Below are positions 1 to 6,634 of a stretch of 12,644 nt of DNA, one piece after another; the first letter of the stretch is position 1, and each line of letters opens with the position of its first letter. The position numbers and the translations under genes were made by a program. Origin of the DNA: an uncultured Blautia sp. (lineage in GTDB: Bacteria; Bacillota; Clostridia; Lachnospirales; Lachnospiraceae); contig NZ_CAKRNY010000072.1 in assembly GCF_934371575.1 (NCBI RefSeq), forward strand, positions 1 through 12,644. Reading direction: 5' to 3'. The notes under the pieces are model-generated. The model ran no database searches. It was not told the origin of the DNA and saw only the letters and a list, made by a program, of their open reading frames with translations.

Positions 1-8
1 AAAATTTC

Positions 9-43
9 GGGAGGGTGTGACTCGGTATGAGTCACACCCTCCC
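9..43. terminator. Perfect 15-bp hairpin at left edge
   Basis: A 15-bp stem without mismatch (9-23 with 29-43) closes a 5-base loop, GGTAT. On the + strand it is followed by TCTCTTAG, a poor U-tract; on the - strand it is followed by GAAATTTT, somewhat better. It most likely ends transcription of a gene left of the window and insulates the defence genes that start at 201. The stability and symmetry are seen directly; the terminator role is inferred. It could instead belong to the end of a mobile element. Confidence 0.6.
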
Positions 44-94
44 TCTCTTAGAACTGTCTATTTCCCGACAGCCCCTTTTTTGAAAGTAAAGTTA

Positions 95-124
95 TTGACC
101 GAGATATAACTGATAACCTGTAAT
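95..124 (+). promoter_or_regulatory. Candidate sigma-A promoter P1 of the Septu-like operon
   Basis: TTGACC (95-100) and TGTAAT (119-124) are separated by 18 bases, each one base off consensus. A start near 131 would give a leader of about 70 bases before the ATPase start at 201. The motif fit is seen; activity is inferred. Confidence 0.5.
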
Positions 125-141
125 GCAACCTATAGTAAACC

Positions 142-170
142 TTGCGGAGAAGGAGTTTGTAAGATATAAT
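142..170 (+). promoter_or_regulatory. Candidate sigma-A promoter P2 of the Septu-like operon
   Basis: TTGCGG (142-147) and a perfect TATAAT (165-170) lie 17 bases apart, downstream of P1. A start near 177 would leave a leader of about 24 bases containing only the ribosome binding site. P1 and P2 may act in tandem, or only one may be real. Confidence 0.45.
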
Positions 171-200
171 CAATTTATATTATATAGAGAAGGTGATGCA

Positions 201-1454
201 ATGAAAATTGATTTCCTGGAATTGACGAATTTTAGAAATATTCAAAAGCAAGATATTATATTTGAAAATAAAAACTTTGTTGCTTTGATCGGAGACAATG
301 GGAGCGGAAAGACTACTATATTGGAGAGCATTACTAAGGCATTTGTTCCTGTATTAAGATCAATCAATGCAGAGGCAATGAAAAAATGTGATTTAACGAA
401 TAACGATATTAGAAATGGAGCAAATAGTACAGGGGTTACATTAGGAATAAGCCTGGATAACGAACAGTATATCTGGACCAACAAGCGTAGATTTTCATCG
501 CAGAAACCATTTGAAAATATTAGTGAGAAAAAGCTGGAAAATGCTAAAGACCTTAAGGAATTAAAGATAAAATATGCACAGTGTGTTGAAACGAAAGCAT
601 TACCTCTGGTGCTTTATTATGGAACTGATAGAATTATAAGAGAAGTACTACAGCGCGGTCATATAAAAAATTTTAATGTAATAGATGCATTGAGAAATTG
701 TTTTGACAATGTGAATTATTTTAGAGATTTTTATGACTGGTTTAAGACAGAAGAAGATATTGAACTTCGAGGACTGCGTGAAAGTTCAGATTACAAAAAT
801 CCGAAACTAAATTGTGTCCGAACAGCATTAGAACGGATGATAAAAGGGTATTCTAATCTGCGAATTGAACTAGCACCATCAAGAATGGTAATGACGAACG
901 TAGAGGGAATAGATTTACAAATCGATCAATTAAGCGGAGGATATAAAGCTGTATTATCTGTTATTGCGGATATTGCAAAAAGATTATCTATAGCAAATCC
1001 GAATTCTTTAAACCCTTTGGAAGAAGAAGCTGTGATTTTAATTGACGAGTTAGATCTACATTTACATCCGAAATGGCAAAAAGAAATAGTTGCTGATTTG
1101 AAAAGAACATTTCCAAATTGCCAGTTTATTATTTCAACACATTCGCCATTTATAATCCAGTCATTAGATGCAACAGAAGTTTTTGATATAAAAACAATGA
1201 CATTTGCAGAAGAAAAGGGAAATTATAAGGGCTGGAGTATAGAAGCTATTCAGGAATATAAAATGGGAGTAGAGCCTAAAACAGCTATTTTTAATGATTA
1301 TTTGGAAAAATTTTCATTAGCAATGGATCACGAAGATTATGATGATGCGAAAGCATATTATAAAAAATTGAAAGAAATGGTGAAACCTGATAGCAGTGAA
1401 AGTAAAGTTTTAGAATTGGATATGGAGATGATTAGAGCATATGATAAAGCTTAG
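201..1454 (+). CDS. ptuA: PtuA-like SMC/ABC-type ATPase (Septu defence)
   Basis: A 417-residue ATPase of the RecF/SMC-like AAA_15/AAA_21 type. Visible motifs are Walker A GDNGSGKT (31-38), the ABC signature LSGG (244-247), Walker B ILIDELD (around 279-285) followed by LHLHP, and the switch histidine in THSP (313-316). The roughly 100-residue C-terminal tail (after GWSIEAIQEY) is acidic and helical, as in PtuA of Septu and of the retron Eco7/Ec78 system. In that family the ATPase forms a complex with the HNH partner PtuB and controls its nuclease activity; ATP loss is thought to release the nuclease. The start at 201 is preferred because AGAAGGTGA lies just upstream and the LELTNFRNI strand follows at once. 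An in-frame ATG at 123 would add 26 residues without a good binding site and across a promoter. The next gene overlaps by 14 bases, so the two are translationally coupled. The gene is AT-rich compared with the DNA right of 4883, which fits acquisition by transfer. Confidence 0.85.
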   Translation: MKIDFLELTNFRNIQKQDIIFENKNFVALIGDNGSGKTTILESITKAFVPVLRSINAEAMKKCDLTNNDIRNGANSTGVTLGISLDNEQYIWTNKRRFSSQKPFENISEKKLENAKDLKELKIKYAQCVETKALPLVLYYGTDRIIREVLQRGHIKNFNVIDALRNCFDNVNYFRDFYDWFKTEEDIELRGLRESSDYKNPKLNCVRTALERMIKGYSNLRIELAPSRMVMTNVEGIDLQIDQLSGGYKAVLSVIADIAKRLSIANPNSLNPLEEEAVILIDELDLHLHPKWQKEIVADLKRTFPNCQFIISTHSPFIIQSLDATEVFDIKTMTFAEEKGNYKGWSIEAIQEYKMGVEPKTAIFNDYLEKFSLAMDHEDYDDAKAYYKKLKEMVKPDSSESKVLELDMEMIRAYDKA

Positions 1455-2187
1455 TAGAGGTGAAAAACCAGAAGAGCTTACGAATGATGTCTGTGAAGAA
1501 TTAAAAAAATTATATGCTGAAGATAAAGATAGGGATGTATGGAATTCATCTAAAGTCAAGGAGCCTTTGAAAAAGGCTATGCTAGAAATGAGCCATGGAA
1601 AATGTTCCTATTGTGAATGTAAATTAGGAATAGAATCTAAAGATGTTACAATAGACCATTTTCTTCCGAAATCGGCGAAGCCAGATGAAGTTGTAGAATG
1701 GGAGAACCTTTTTCCTGCTTGTTTGAGATGTAATAGAAAGAAAAATAAGCGTGAAGAAAGAATTGTAAATCCATGTGTAGACGAACCAAAAGAATATTTA
1801 GGGGTGACAAATGTAAATCGTTATAGATTAAAAGGAATCGATGCACAAGGAATTGGTAAAAATACAATAGAGGTAATAGGACTTAACGATATAGAACGAG
1901 TAATGGTCCCTCGGATGACTGAGTGGGAAGCATTGAAAGTGCGTTTGGATGAAATAGAAGAGGATTTAAAAGAAGAAGGATACAAGAACAAATATAGAAA
2001 CCGTTTGCAAATGATAATGGAGAATTGTTTATTTGATAAGTCGTATGCTGCGGTTAAGGCGACAAATCTTTTGAATGACAGTAGTTATCTTCAAATAAAA
2101 GACTATTTTATAAAAGAAGATCAGTGGTCAGATACTATGAAGAATATTGAAGCGAAAATAAAAGAAATTGCATTGAAGTTAGTTTAG
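1441..2187 (+). CDS. ptuB: PtuB-like HNH endonuclease (Septu defence)
   Basis: A 248-residue HNH nuclease of the TIGR02646/PtuB type. It shows a zinc-ribbon-framed HNH core: CSYC (55-58), the catalytic DH pair in TIDHFLPKS (D72, H73), the asparagine in WENLFP (N89), and CLRCN (94-98). All key residues are present, so it should be active. In Septu the HNH protein is the DNA-cutting effector held by the PtuA ATPase. The start overlaps the end of ptuA by 14 bases in another frame; a GGAG sits 13 bases upstream, a little far, so translation probably depends on ribosomes finishing ptuA. The C-terminal half (about 120-248) is helical and is likely to bind PtuA. No reverse transcriptase or msr-msd is seen next to the pair, so this is not a complete retron within the window. 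Confidence 0.85.
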   Translation: MIKLSRGEKPEELTNDVCEELKKLYAEDKDRDVWNSSKVKEPLKKAMLEMSHGKCSYCECKLGIESKDVTIDHFLPKSAKPDEVVEWENLFPACLRCNRKKNKREERIVNPCVDEPKEYLGVTNVNRYRLKGIDAQGIGKNTIEVIGLNDIERVMVPRMTEWEALKVRLDEIEEDLKEEGYKNKYRNRLQMIMENCLFDKSYAAVKATNLLNDSSYLQIKDYFIKEDQWSDTMKNIEAKIKEIALKLV

Positions 2188-2203
2188 TTGCACTATGGTA
2201 CAT

Positions 2204-2236
2204 AGCCGATTGGTCGTGAAAAATCAATCGGTTTTT
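2204..2236 (+). terminator. Terminator-like hairpin between ptuB and the third gene
   Basis: CCGATTG (2206-2212) pairs with CAATCGG (2225-2231); A-T and G-U pairs can extend the stem to about 9 bp, and the 3' arm runs directly into TTTTT (2232-2236). The loop is 12 bases. It lies between the ptuB stop and the ribosome binding site of the next gene, so it could reduce or condition read-through into the nuclease fusion. The GC content of the stem is modest, so termination would be partial. Confidence 0.5.
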
Positions 2237-2269
2237 CAAATTTATAGTATTGTACAGAAGGATGAATTT

Positions 2270-4150
2270 ATGGAAATTAGGGGAAACAGGGTTGTAATAT
2301 TGGGGGCAGGAATTGGTGCAATGGCAATGGGATTTGAAAATGCCAGTTGTAAAGTTGTGGCTGCTTATGAACATGATGAAAGAGCTAGAGAGCTTTATGA
2401 AAACAATGCAAAGGATAAAACATATAAAATAGGGGAGCTTGATTATAATAACTTTGAAGAAATACCTGATATGGATATCTTAGCATGTGATTTTCGTAGA
2501 GGACTTTCTTTTACGAGTGCAAGTATGGGGAAAACATGTCATTTTAGAAATGCGGTAAAAGCAGTTATCGAATTTAAGCAGCCTAAAAAGGTTTTCTTTC
2601 TTGTTCCGTGTGGTTATGCTAAATTAAAGCCTTTTAAAGCATTATTAGACTATTTAAAGGATGAAGGTTATAATTATAGTTATAGAATTATATGTACCGA
2701 GGATTCTACTGGATTACCTATTAAGGAAGATTGTGTTTATCTTATAGGTACTAGAGATTCATCAGAATGTGAGTTAAAATTTCCTGATTTTGAAGAACAA
2801 AGTATATGTTCGATAAATGAAATATTAGAAAGTGATGAGGTGGATGGGTATTATTATAAAGTCAACTATGAGCAGATTGACAAGAAAATTAGAAAAAATA
2901 CATTTTTGTGCTGGGGAAAAAATCAATATGTAGAGGCTGATTTAGCAGATACAAATTTACGAAAAATTCCATTGACATATAACAATGGAGTCATTAGAAA
3001 AATAACCCATCGGGAATTTGCAAGATTGAAGGCAATTCCAGATAGTTTTAAGCTTGATATAAGTAATAAGGCATGGATGTATAGACAATTGGTGTATAGC
3101 CCGAATGTGGAAATTGTAACTCAGATAGCGAAAAAACTAGGAAATACAGAAGAAAATTTGTTACGAACGTCTTATGTGGTAAGGGAGGATGTGTTTGCTG
3201 ATATATTTAGAAAATATCTTTTTAAAAAGTGTCAAAGTGTAAAAATAGGAAAGAGTGTGGATTTTGAATGCAATGTGCAGGGAAAAGATATTTGCTTTGA
3301 ATTAAAAATTTATAATAGTAATTATGCTATTGAAAAAAATATAGAGCGAGCTTGCGCATACTTGGTGTCTTTAAAAGCTAAGGAAGATCTGATATTAGTT
3401 GTTGGGAATATTGTTTCAAAAGAAATAGTAGAAAAATATTTCGAAAAATATAAAATACATATTTGGACCTTAAGTAATATACTTTGGTTGTTTGAAGAAT
3501 ATCCGGACATTAAGAATGAGTTCATTTCTTTACTAACGTATAGTGTGGATGATTTGAAATTAGAAAAGCCTTGTCATTCTTTATTTCAAGAACAGAGGAA
3601 TAAAAAAAATGAAGGTACATGGAAGTCCAAGTTGTTAGCTATCAAACCTGGAAAGGGAGAGCGTTCTAAAGAATATGAGGACATTTGTGTAGAAATATTA
3701 AAAAATGTGCTTGGTGAATATCTGGGATTATGGAAAGTTCAGGAGTCTTCCAATAATGGCTTATATCGTTTTGACTTATGTTGTAAAATAAAAAATGGTG
3801 TAAATCAAGATTTTTTTGATACAATTAAAAATTATTTTAATACAAAATATATAGTGTTTGAATTCAAAAACTATGAAAAAGAAATAAGTCAAAAGGAAAT
3901 ATACACAACAGAAAAGTATTTATATGAAAAGGCTTTAAGACGTGTTGCAATAATTATATCAAGAAAAGGAGCTAGTAAGAATGCTCTTTCAGCAGCGAGA
4001 GGATGTTTACGTGAAAATGGAAAATTAATTATGTGCTTATCTGACCAAGATTTAATTGAGTTAATCAATATTAAAGAAAAAGAAGAACAACCAACAGCAG
4101 AATTTTTGGAGGTAATGCTAGACGATTTATTAATTCAATTAGAAAAATAA
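2270..4150 (+). CDS. Catalytically dead C5-methyltransferase fused to two PD-(D/E)XK-like domains
   Basis: A 626-residue multidomain protein. Residues 1-285 follow the DNA cytosine-C5 methyltransferase fold: motif I GAGIG (12-16), motif II acidic E34, and ITHREFARL (245-253) matching the conserved LT-RE-ARL stretch. Every catalytic motif is replaced. The PCQ loop reads FRRG, with Arg77 where the attacking cysteine belongs; motif VI ENV reads VPC (112-114); the QxRxR of motif VIII reads IKEDC (151-155); GNSV reads VYSP (275-278). SAM or DNA binding may survive but methylation should not. Residues around 310-440 form a nuclease-like domain with D331 and ELK (344-346). Residues around 455-610 form a second, Mrr-like domain with E468/E470, D502 and EFK (531-533). 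I chose the ATG at 2270 because AGAAGGA lies 7 bases upstream and motif I follows; the ATG at 2195 has no binding site and would read through the hairpin. Position in a Septu operon suggests a sensor, targeting or extra effector subunit. The domain calls are by eye and the role is inference. Confidence 0.7.
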   Translation: MEIRGNRVVILGAGIGAMAMGFENASCKVVAAYEHDERARELYENNAKDKTYKIGELDYNNFEEIPDMDILACDFRRGLSFTSASMGKTCHFRNAVKAVIEFKQPKKVFFLVPCGYAKLKPFKALLDYLKDEGYNYSYRIICTEDSTGLPIKEDCVYLIGTRDSSECELKFPDFEEQSICSINEILESDEVDGYYYKVNYEQIDKKIRKNTFLCWGKNQYVEADLADTNLRKIPLTYNNGVIRKITHREFARLKAIPDSFKLDISNKAWMYRQLVYSPNVEIVTQIAKKLGNTEENLLRTSYVVREDVFADIFRKYLFKKCQSVKIGKSVDFECNVQGKDICFELKIYNSNYAIEKNIERACAYLVSLKAKEDLILVVGNIVSKEIVEKYFEKYKIHIWTLSNILWLFEEYPDIKNEFISLLTYSVDDLKLEKPCHSLFQEQRNKKNEGTWKSKLLAIKPGKGERSKEYEDICVEILKNVLGEYLGLWKVQESSNNGLYRFDLCCKIKNGVNQDFFDTIKNYFNTKYIVFEFKNYEKEISQKEIYTTEKYLYEKALRRVAIIISRKGASKNALSAARGCLRENGKLIMCLSDQDLIELINIKEKEEQPTAEFLEVMLDDLLIQLEK

Positions 4151-4171
4151 GAGATAAAATAATTGTTTAAG

Positions 4172-4213
4172 ACTTTCCACACCAACGATAAAAATTCATT
4201 TGGTATGGGAAGT
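4172..4213. terminator. Imperfect 14-bp hairpin ending the defence operon
   Basis: Bases 4172-4185 pair with 4200-4213 with one G-U pair and one C-A mismatch, around a 14-base AT-rich loop. It begins 21 bases after the stop of the nuclease fusion and is followed by TATATAATAATT. It could end the operon, and because it also lies at the end of the reverse-strand remnant it could work in both directions. It also coincides with the change from AT-rich island DNA to flanking DNA. Confidence 0.45.
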
Positions 4214-4785
4214 TATATAATAATTACAAGTATGCAGCGTTTTTGCTCACGTAGTGCCAGAAGGTACGGGTGTTTTTTTGAAGCTTTTGGTTTTGAAATT
4301 GAGGAAATAGTAGGTCTTATTGGTGTAATAGGTGCCGGTGGGGGGCTTTTCTGAATACTGTCTAAGGTATAGCCTTTTCTGGAAACAGCGGCAAGCTTCT
4401 TGGCAGAACCAGAACCGGAGGCTTTTACAGCAGCCTGATTCTTTTTATTAGACACGTAGAAGTAACGGTCCAGAACCTGGGTTGATGGGAATTCCAGATT
4501 GTAGGATTTGGAGATTGTCTTCTTATTGGCCTTGCCGGTGATGTTTACACTGTAAATTTTGTAATGGGCGGTGTATCCGCTGTAGGTGCTGTAGAAGATT
4601 TTGTTTTCATAGGGGATCATGGTGGTAAAACTGTTCTTGGTCTTATATATGTGGAAATCCAGGATTTTGCGCGCTTTATCGGTGCCATCGGCATTTTTGC
4701 AGTAGACATAGCCTATGTCATCCTGGTAGATCAGGTGTTTGCCATTGGTATAGATGAAGGTGGCAACGCCTATATATAGCGGCAT
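4213..4785 (-). pseudogene. 5'-truncated remnant of a DUF5050-like secreted protein gene
   Basis: An open reverse-strand frame of 190 codons with real-protein composition. It has repeated aromatic beta-strand patterns (HLIYQDDIGYVYC, KIFYSTYSGY, YKIYSVN, YFYVSN) around DG-type turns such as NADGTDKARKI, like the beta-propeller repeats of DUF5050 proteins common in clostridia. It then passes through an Ala/Ser/Lys linker and a Pro/Thr stretch (PPPAPITPIRP) to a tail with odd composition. There is no signal peptide, no ribosome binding site before the first ATG, and the frame stays open without a start for another 18 codons up to a stop, so the 5' part has been lost. The end at 4213 abuts the hairpin that closes the defence operon. 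I take it as a fragment left when the island arrived or when this DNA was deleted. The family assignment is tentative. Confidence 0.5.
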
Positions 4786-4802
4786 AAAATCGAGGATTAT
4801 GA

Positions 4803-4811
4803 TGCTAGAAT
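4803..4811 (+). promoter_or_regulatory. Possible extended -10 promoter of the ASKHA gene
   Basis: TGCTAGAAT is an extended -10 type element (TGn plus TAGAAT) about 70 bases before the start at 4883. There is no convincing -35. A TATAAC at 4841-4846 is an alternative. Weak evidence. Confidence 0.25.
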
Positions 4812-4882
4812 ATCGGTTTTTAATGACTGGAAGTAGTACTTATAACGTTTGAAGAAGATTTATGTAAAGGAGCTGAAAAACG

Positions 4883-6565
4883 ATGAACGGTCTCAGCCAA
4901 AAACGATATCTCGAACTCTCCCTTCCAACCGAAGAAGATCCCCGCTCAGACCAGCAACGAATTCTGGATAGTCTGGCTGCAGCTGGTGTGGAAGAGGGGA
5001 TTCATATACCTGTCCACATTTTGCGGGAGTTATACCCCTTGCTTGACAACGCAAAGTGGAAAATAACCGTTTCTATTGTCTGGAATGGGGACAACTGGGA
5101 AATGGTGGAGATAGAGGAAGGGGACACCACTGCGCAGCATTACGGGCTGGCAGTAGATCTTGGAAGCACTACAGTGGTGGCAAGACTTCTGGACTGCAAC
5201 AGTGGAGAGATTTTGAAGGAAGCGAGCTGCTTTAATAAGCAGATCCAGTGGGGGACAGATATTCTGTCCAGAATTTTTTACTGCAAAGATAATAGGAAAA
5301 AGCTGGAAGAAGTGCGGCGGGTTACGGTGGCATCCATTTGTGAGTGTATGGATAAACTGGGAGTACAGGCGGAAAATTGCCTTTCTATGGTAGTCGCAGG
5401 CAATACCACCATGATCCATTTCCTTCTGGGAATGGATGCCTTCTGTGTATTTTATACTCCGCACGCAGTTCATGCCGACTGCCCCGGCTTTTTGCCGGCA
5501 CGCGATCTGGATATTCCGCTGAAAGGTTATGTATATTGCTACCCCTCCAAATCCAATTATTTAGGCGGCGATATTATCAGCGGAATGATCGACACCGAAT
5601 TATACAAGCAAGACGAGATCAGTGTTTTCTTTGACATCGGAACCAATGGTGAGCTGGTAATCGGAAATAAAGAATTCCTTCTCTGTGGTGCAGGAGCAGC
5701 AGGCCCGGCACTGGAGGGTGGAGTGGTGCGCACCGGAATGCGGGCGGAGGATGGAGCTGTTGATGAAGTGAAGATAAGGGATGGGAATATTTACGTGCAT
5801 GTGAGTGGGAACCAGGCAGAATGCTTTGAAGTTATGCATGGAGAGAGAAAAATTCAGAAAAATATCACAGATTCAGTACAATCTAACACTGAAAAAATGA
5901 CAAATTTATTGTCTGAAGATGTATCGGATGAGGAATGCAAAGACAGTAATGGAAAGAGAGAAACTCCGCCCAAGGGAATCTGCGGTTCCGGTATCATTGA
6001 CCTGATCGCAGAGCTTTTCCTGGAAGGCTGGATCGACATCCGCGGCAAGCTTTCCCCGGAAAAAAGCTCCCTTATCCAGGAGAGAGACAATCAGCTCTGT
6101 GTGGAATATGCCCCAGGGCTGTACTTCTACCAGAAGGACATTGACGAATTCATCCGCACCAAATCCGCCGCCCACACCATGGTGGAGATCATGCTCCGGG
6201 AATCTGGTCTTGAGCTGAGCCAGGCAGAACGTTTCTACGTGGCAGGAGCTTTTGGCAAACACGTATCCAAAGAGTCTGCAATCACCATTGGCATGTATCC
6301 TGACATGGATCGCGACCACATCATCAATGCCGGAAATTCCTCATTGGAAGGCGCCCAGAAGCTCCTTTTGAACAGGAGTCTTCTGACAGATATTGATCAG
6401 ATCCTGGAAGAAATGGTATATATTCAGTTCGCCGAAGTGGAGGATTTCCTGGAATTAATGGTAGCGGCACAGGCTTTGCCCCATACGGATTATAAGCGGT
6501 ATCCTACGGTTATGGAGAAGCTGAAGGAACGACAAAAAGATATTCAGATGGTTGATTTGAAGTGA
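4883..6565 (+). CDS. RACo-like ASKHA ATPase lacking the ferredoxin domain (DUF4445)
   Basis: A 560-residue protein of the reductive activator of corrinoid proteins (RACo) family, which uses ATP to drive reduction of inactive Co(II) cobamide in corrinoid methyltransferase systems. Visible are the linker RYLELSLPTEEDPRSD (about 8-23), phosphate-1 loop VDLGSTT (91-97), AGNTTM (172-177), phosphate-2 DIGTNGEL (251-258), the GAGAAGPALEGG stretch (269-280), the adenosine-site GICGSG (365-370) and VAGAFGKHV near the C terminus. Typical members start with a [2Fe-2S] ferredoxin domain of about 90 residues; here the protein begins at the linker, and no cysteine cluster is present. An acidic, Ser-rich insert (about 322-362) sits just before GICGSG. 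AAAGGAG 10 bases upstream of 4883 supports the start. No corrinoid protein or methyltransferase gene is next to it, so electrons and target must come from elsewhere, or the role has changed. The family is sure; the function is not. Confidence 0.85.
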   Translation: MNGLSQKRYLELSLPTEEDPRSDQQRILDSLAAAGVEEGIHIPVHILRELYPLLDNAKWKITVSIVWNGDNWEMVEIEEGDTTAQHYGLAVDLGSTTVVARLLDCNSGEILKEASCFNKQIQWGTDILSRIFYCKDNRKKLEEVRRVTVASICECMDKLGVQAENCLSMVVAGNTTMIHFLLGMDAFCVFYTPHAVHADCPGFLPARDLDIPLKGYVYCYPSKSNYLGGDIISGMIDTELYKQDEISVFFDIGTNGELVIGNKEFLLCGAGAAGPALEGGVVRTGMRAEDGAVDEVKIRDGNIYVHVSGNQAECFEVMHGERKIQKNITDSVQSNTEKMTNLLSEDVSDEECKDSNGKRETPPKGICGSGIIDLIAELFLEGWIDIRGKLSPEKSSLIQERDNQLCVEYAPGLYFYQKDIDEFIRTKSAAHTMVEIMLRESGLELSQAERFYVAGAFGKHVSKESAITIGMYPDMDRDHIINAGNSSLEGAQKLLLNRSLLTDIDQILEEMVYIQFAEVEDFLELMVAAQALPHTDYKRYPTVMEKLKERQKDIQMVDLK

Positions 6566-6582
6566 TTCTTTCGATATACTTA

Positions 6583-6609
6583 GAAGTAATAGAAGTAATA
6601 GAAGTAATA
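6583..6609 (+). repeat. Three tandem copies of a 9-bp unit
   Basis: The unit GAAGTAATA occurs at 6583-6591, 6592-6600 and 6601-6609 without mismatch, followed by a degenerate fourth copy (GAAATCATC). It lies in the 69-base gap between the ASKHA gene and the Uma2 gene, ending close to the AAGGAGTG binding site of the latter. It may be neutral slippage or may tune transcription or translation by copy number. Confidence 0.8.
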
Positions 6610-6634
6610 GAAATCATCGAAAAGGAGTGATTAG

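Noticed and set aside
123..200. Longer N terminus for the ATPase starting at 123
   Set aside because: No ribosome binding site, it overlaps candidate promoters, and the conserved fold begins right after the ATG at 201, which has AGAAGGTGA.
1..200. Retron msr-msd upstream of ptuA
   Set aside because: Only a terminator-like hairpin and promoters are seen; no reverse transcriptase lies in the window.
2195..2269. Longer N terminus for the methyltransferase-like protein starting at 2195
   Set aside because: It lacks a binding site and would translate through the hairpin at 2204-2236; the ATG at 2270 has AGAAGGA at 7 bases and precedes motif I.
2270..4150. Active restriction-modification enzyme
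   Set aside because: The catalytic cysteine and motifs VI, VIII and GNSV are all replaced, so methylation of self DNA is not expected from this protein.
76..4282. TTTTTTGAA at 76-84 and 4274-4282 as direct repeats flanking the island
   Set aside because: A 9-base, T-rich match is expected by chance in AT-rich DNA, and the right copy lies inside the gene remnant rather than at the border.
4163..4354. Short + strand frame right after the defence operon
   Set aside because: No binding site, and it overlaps the hairpin and the reverse-strand remnant with unnatural composition.
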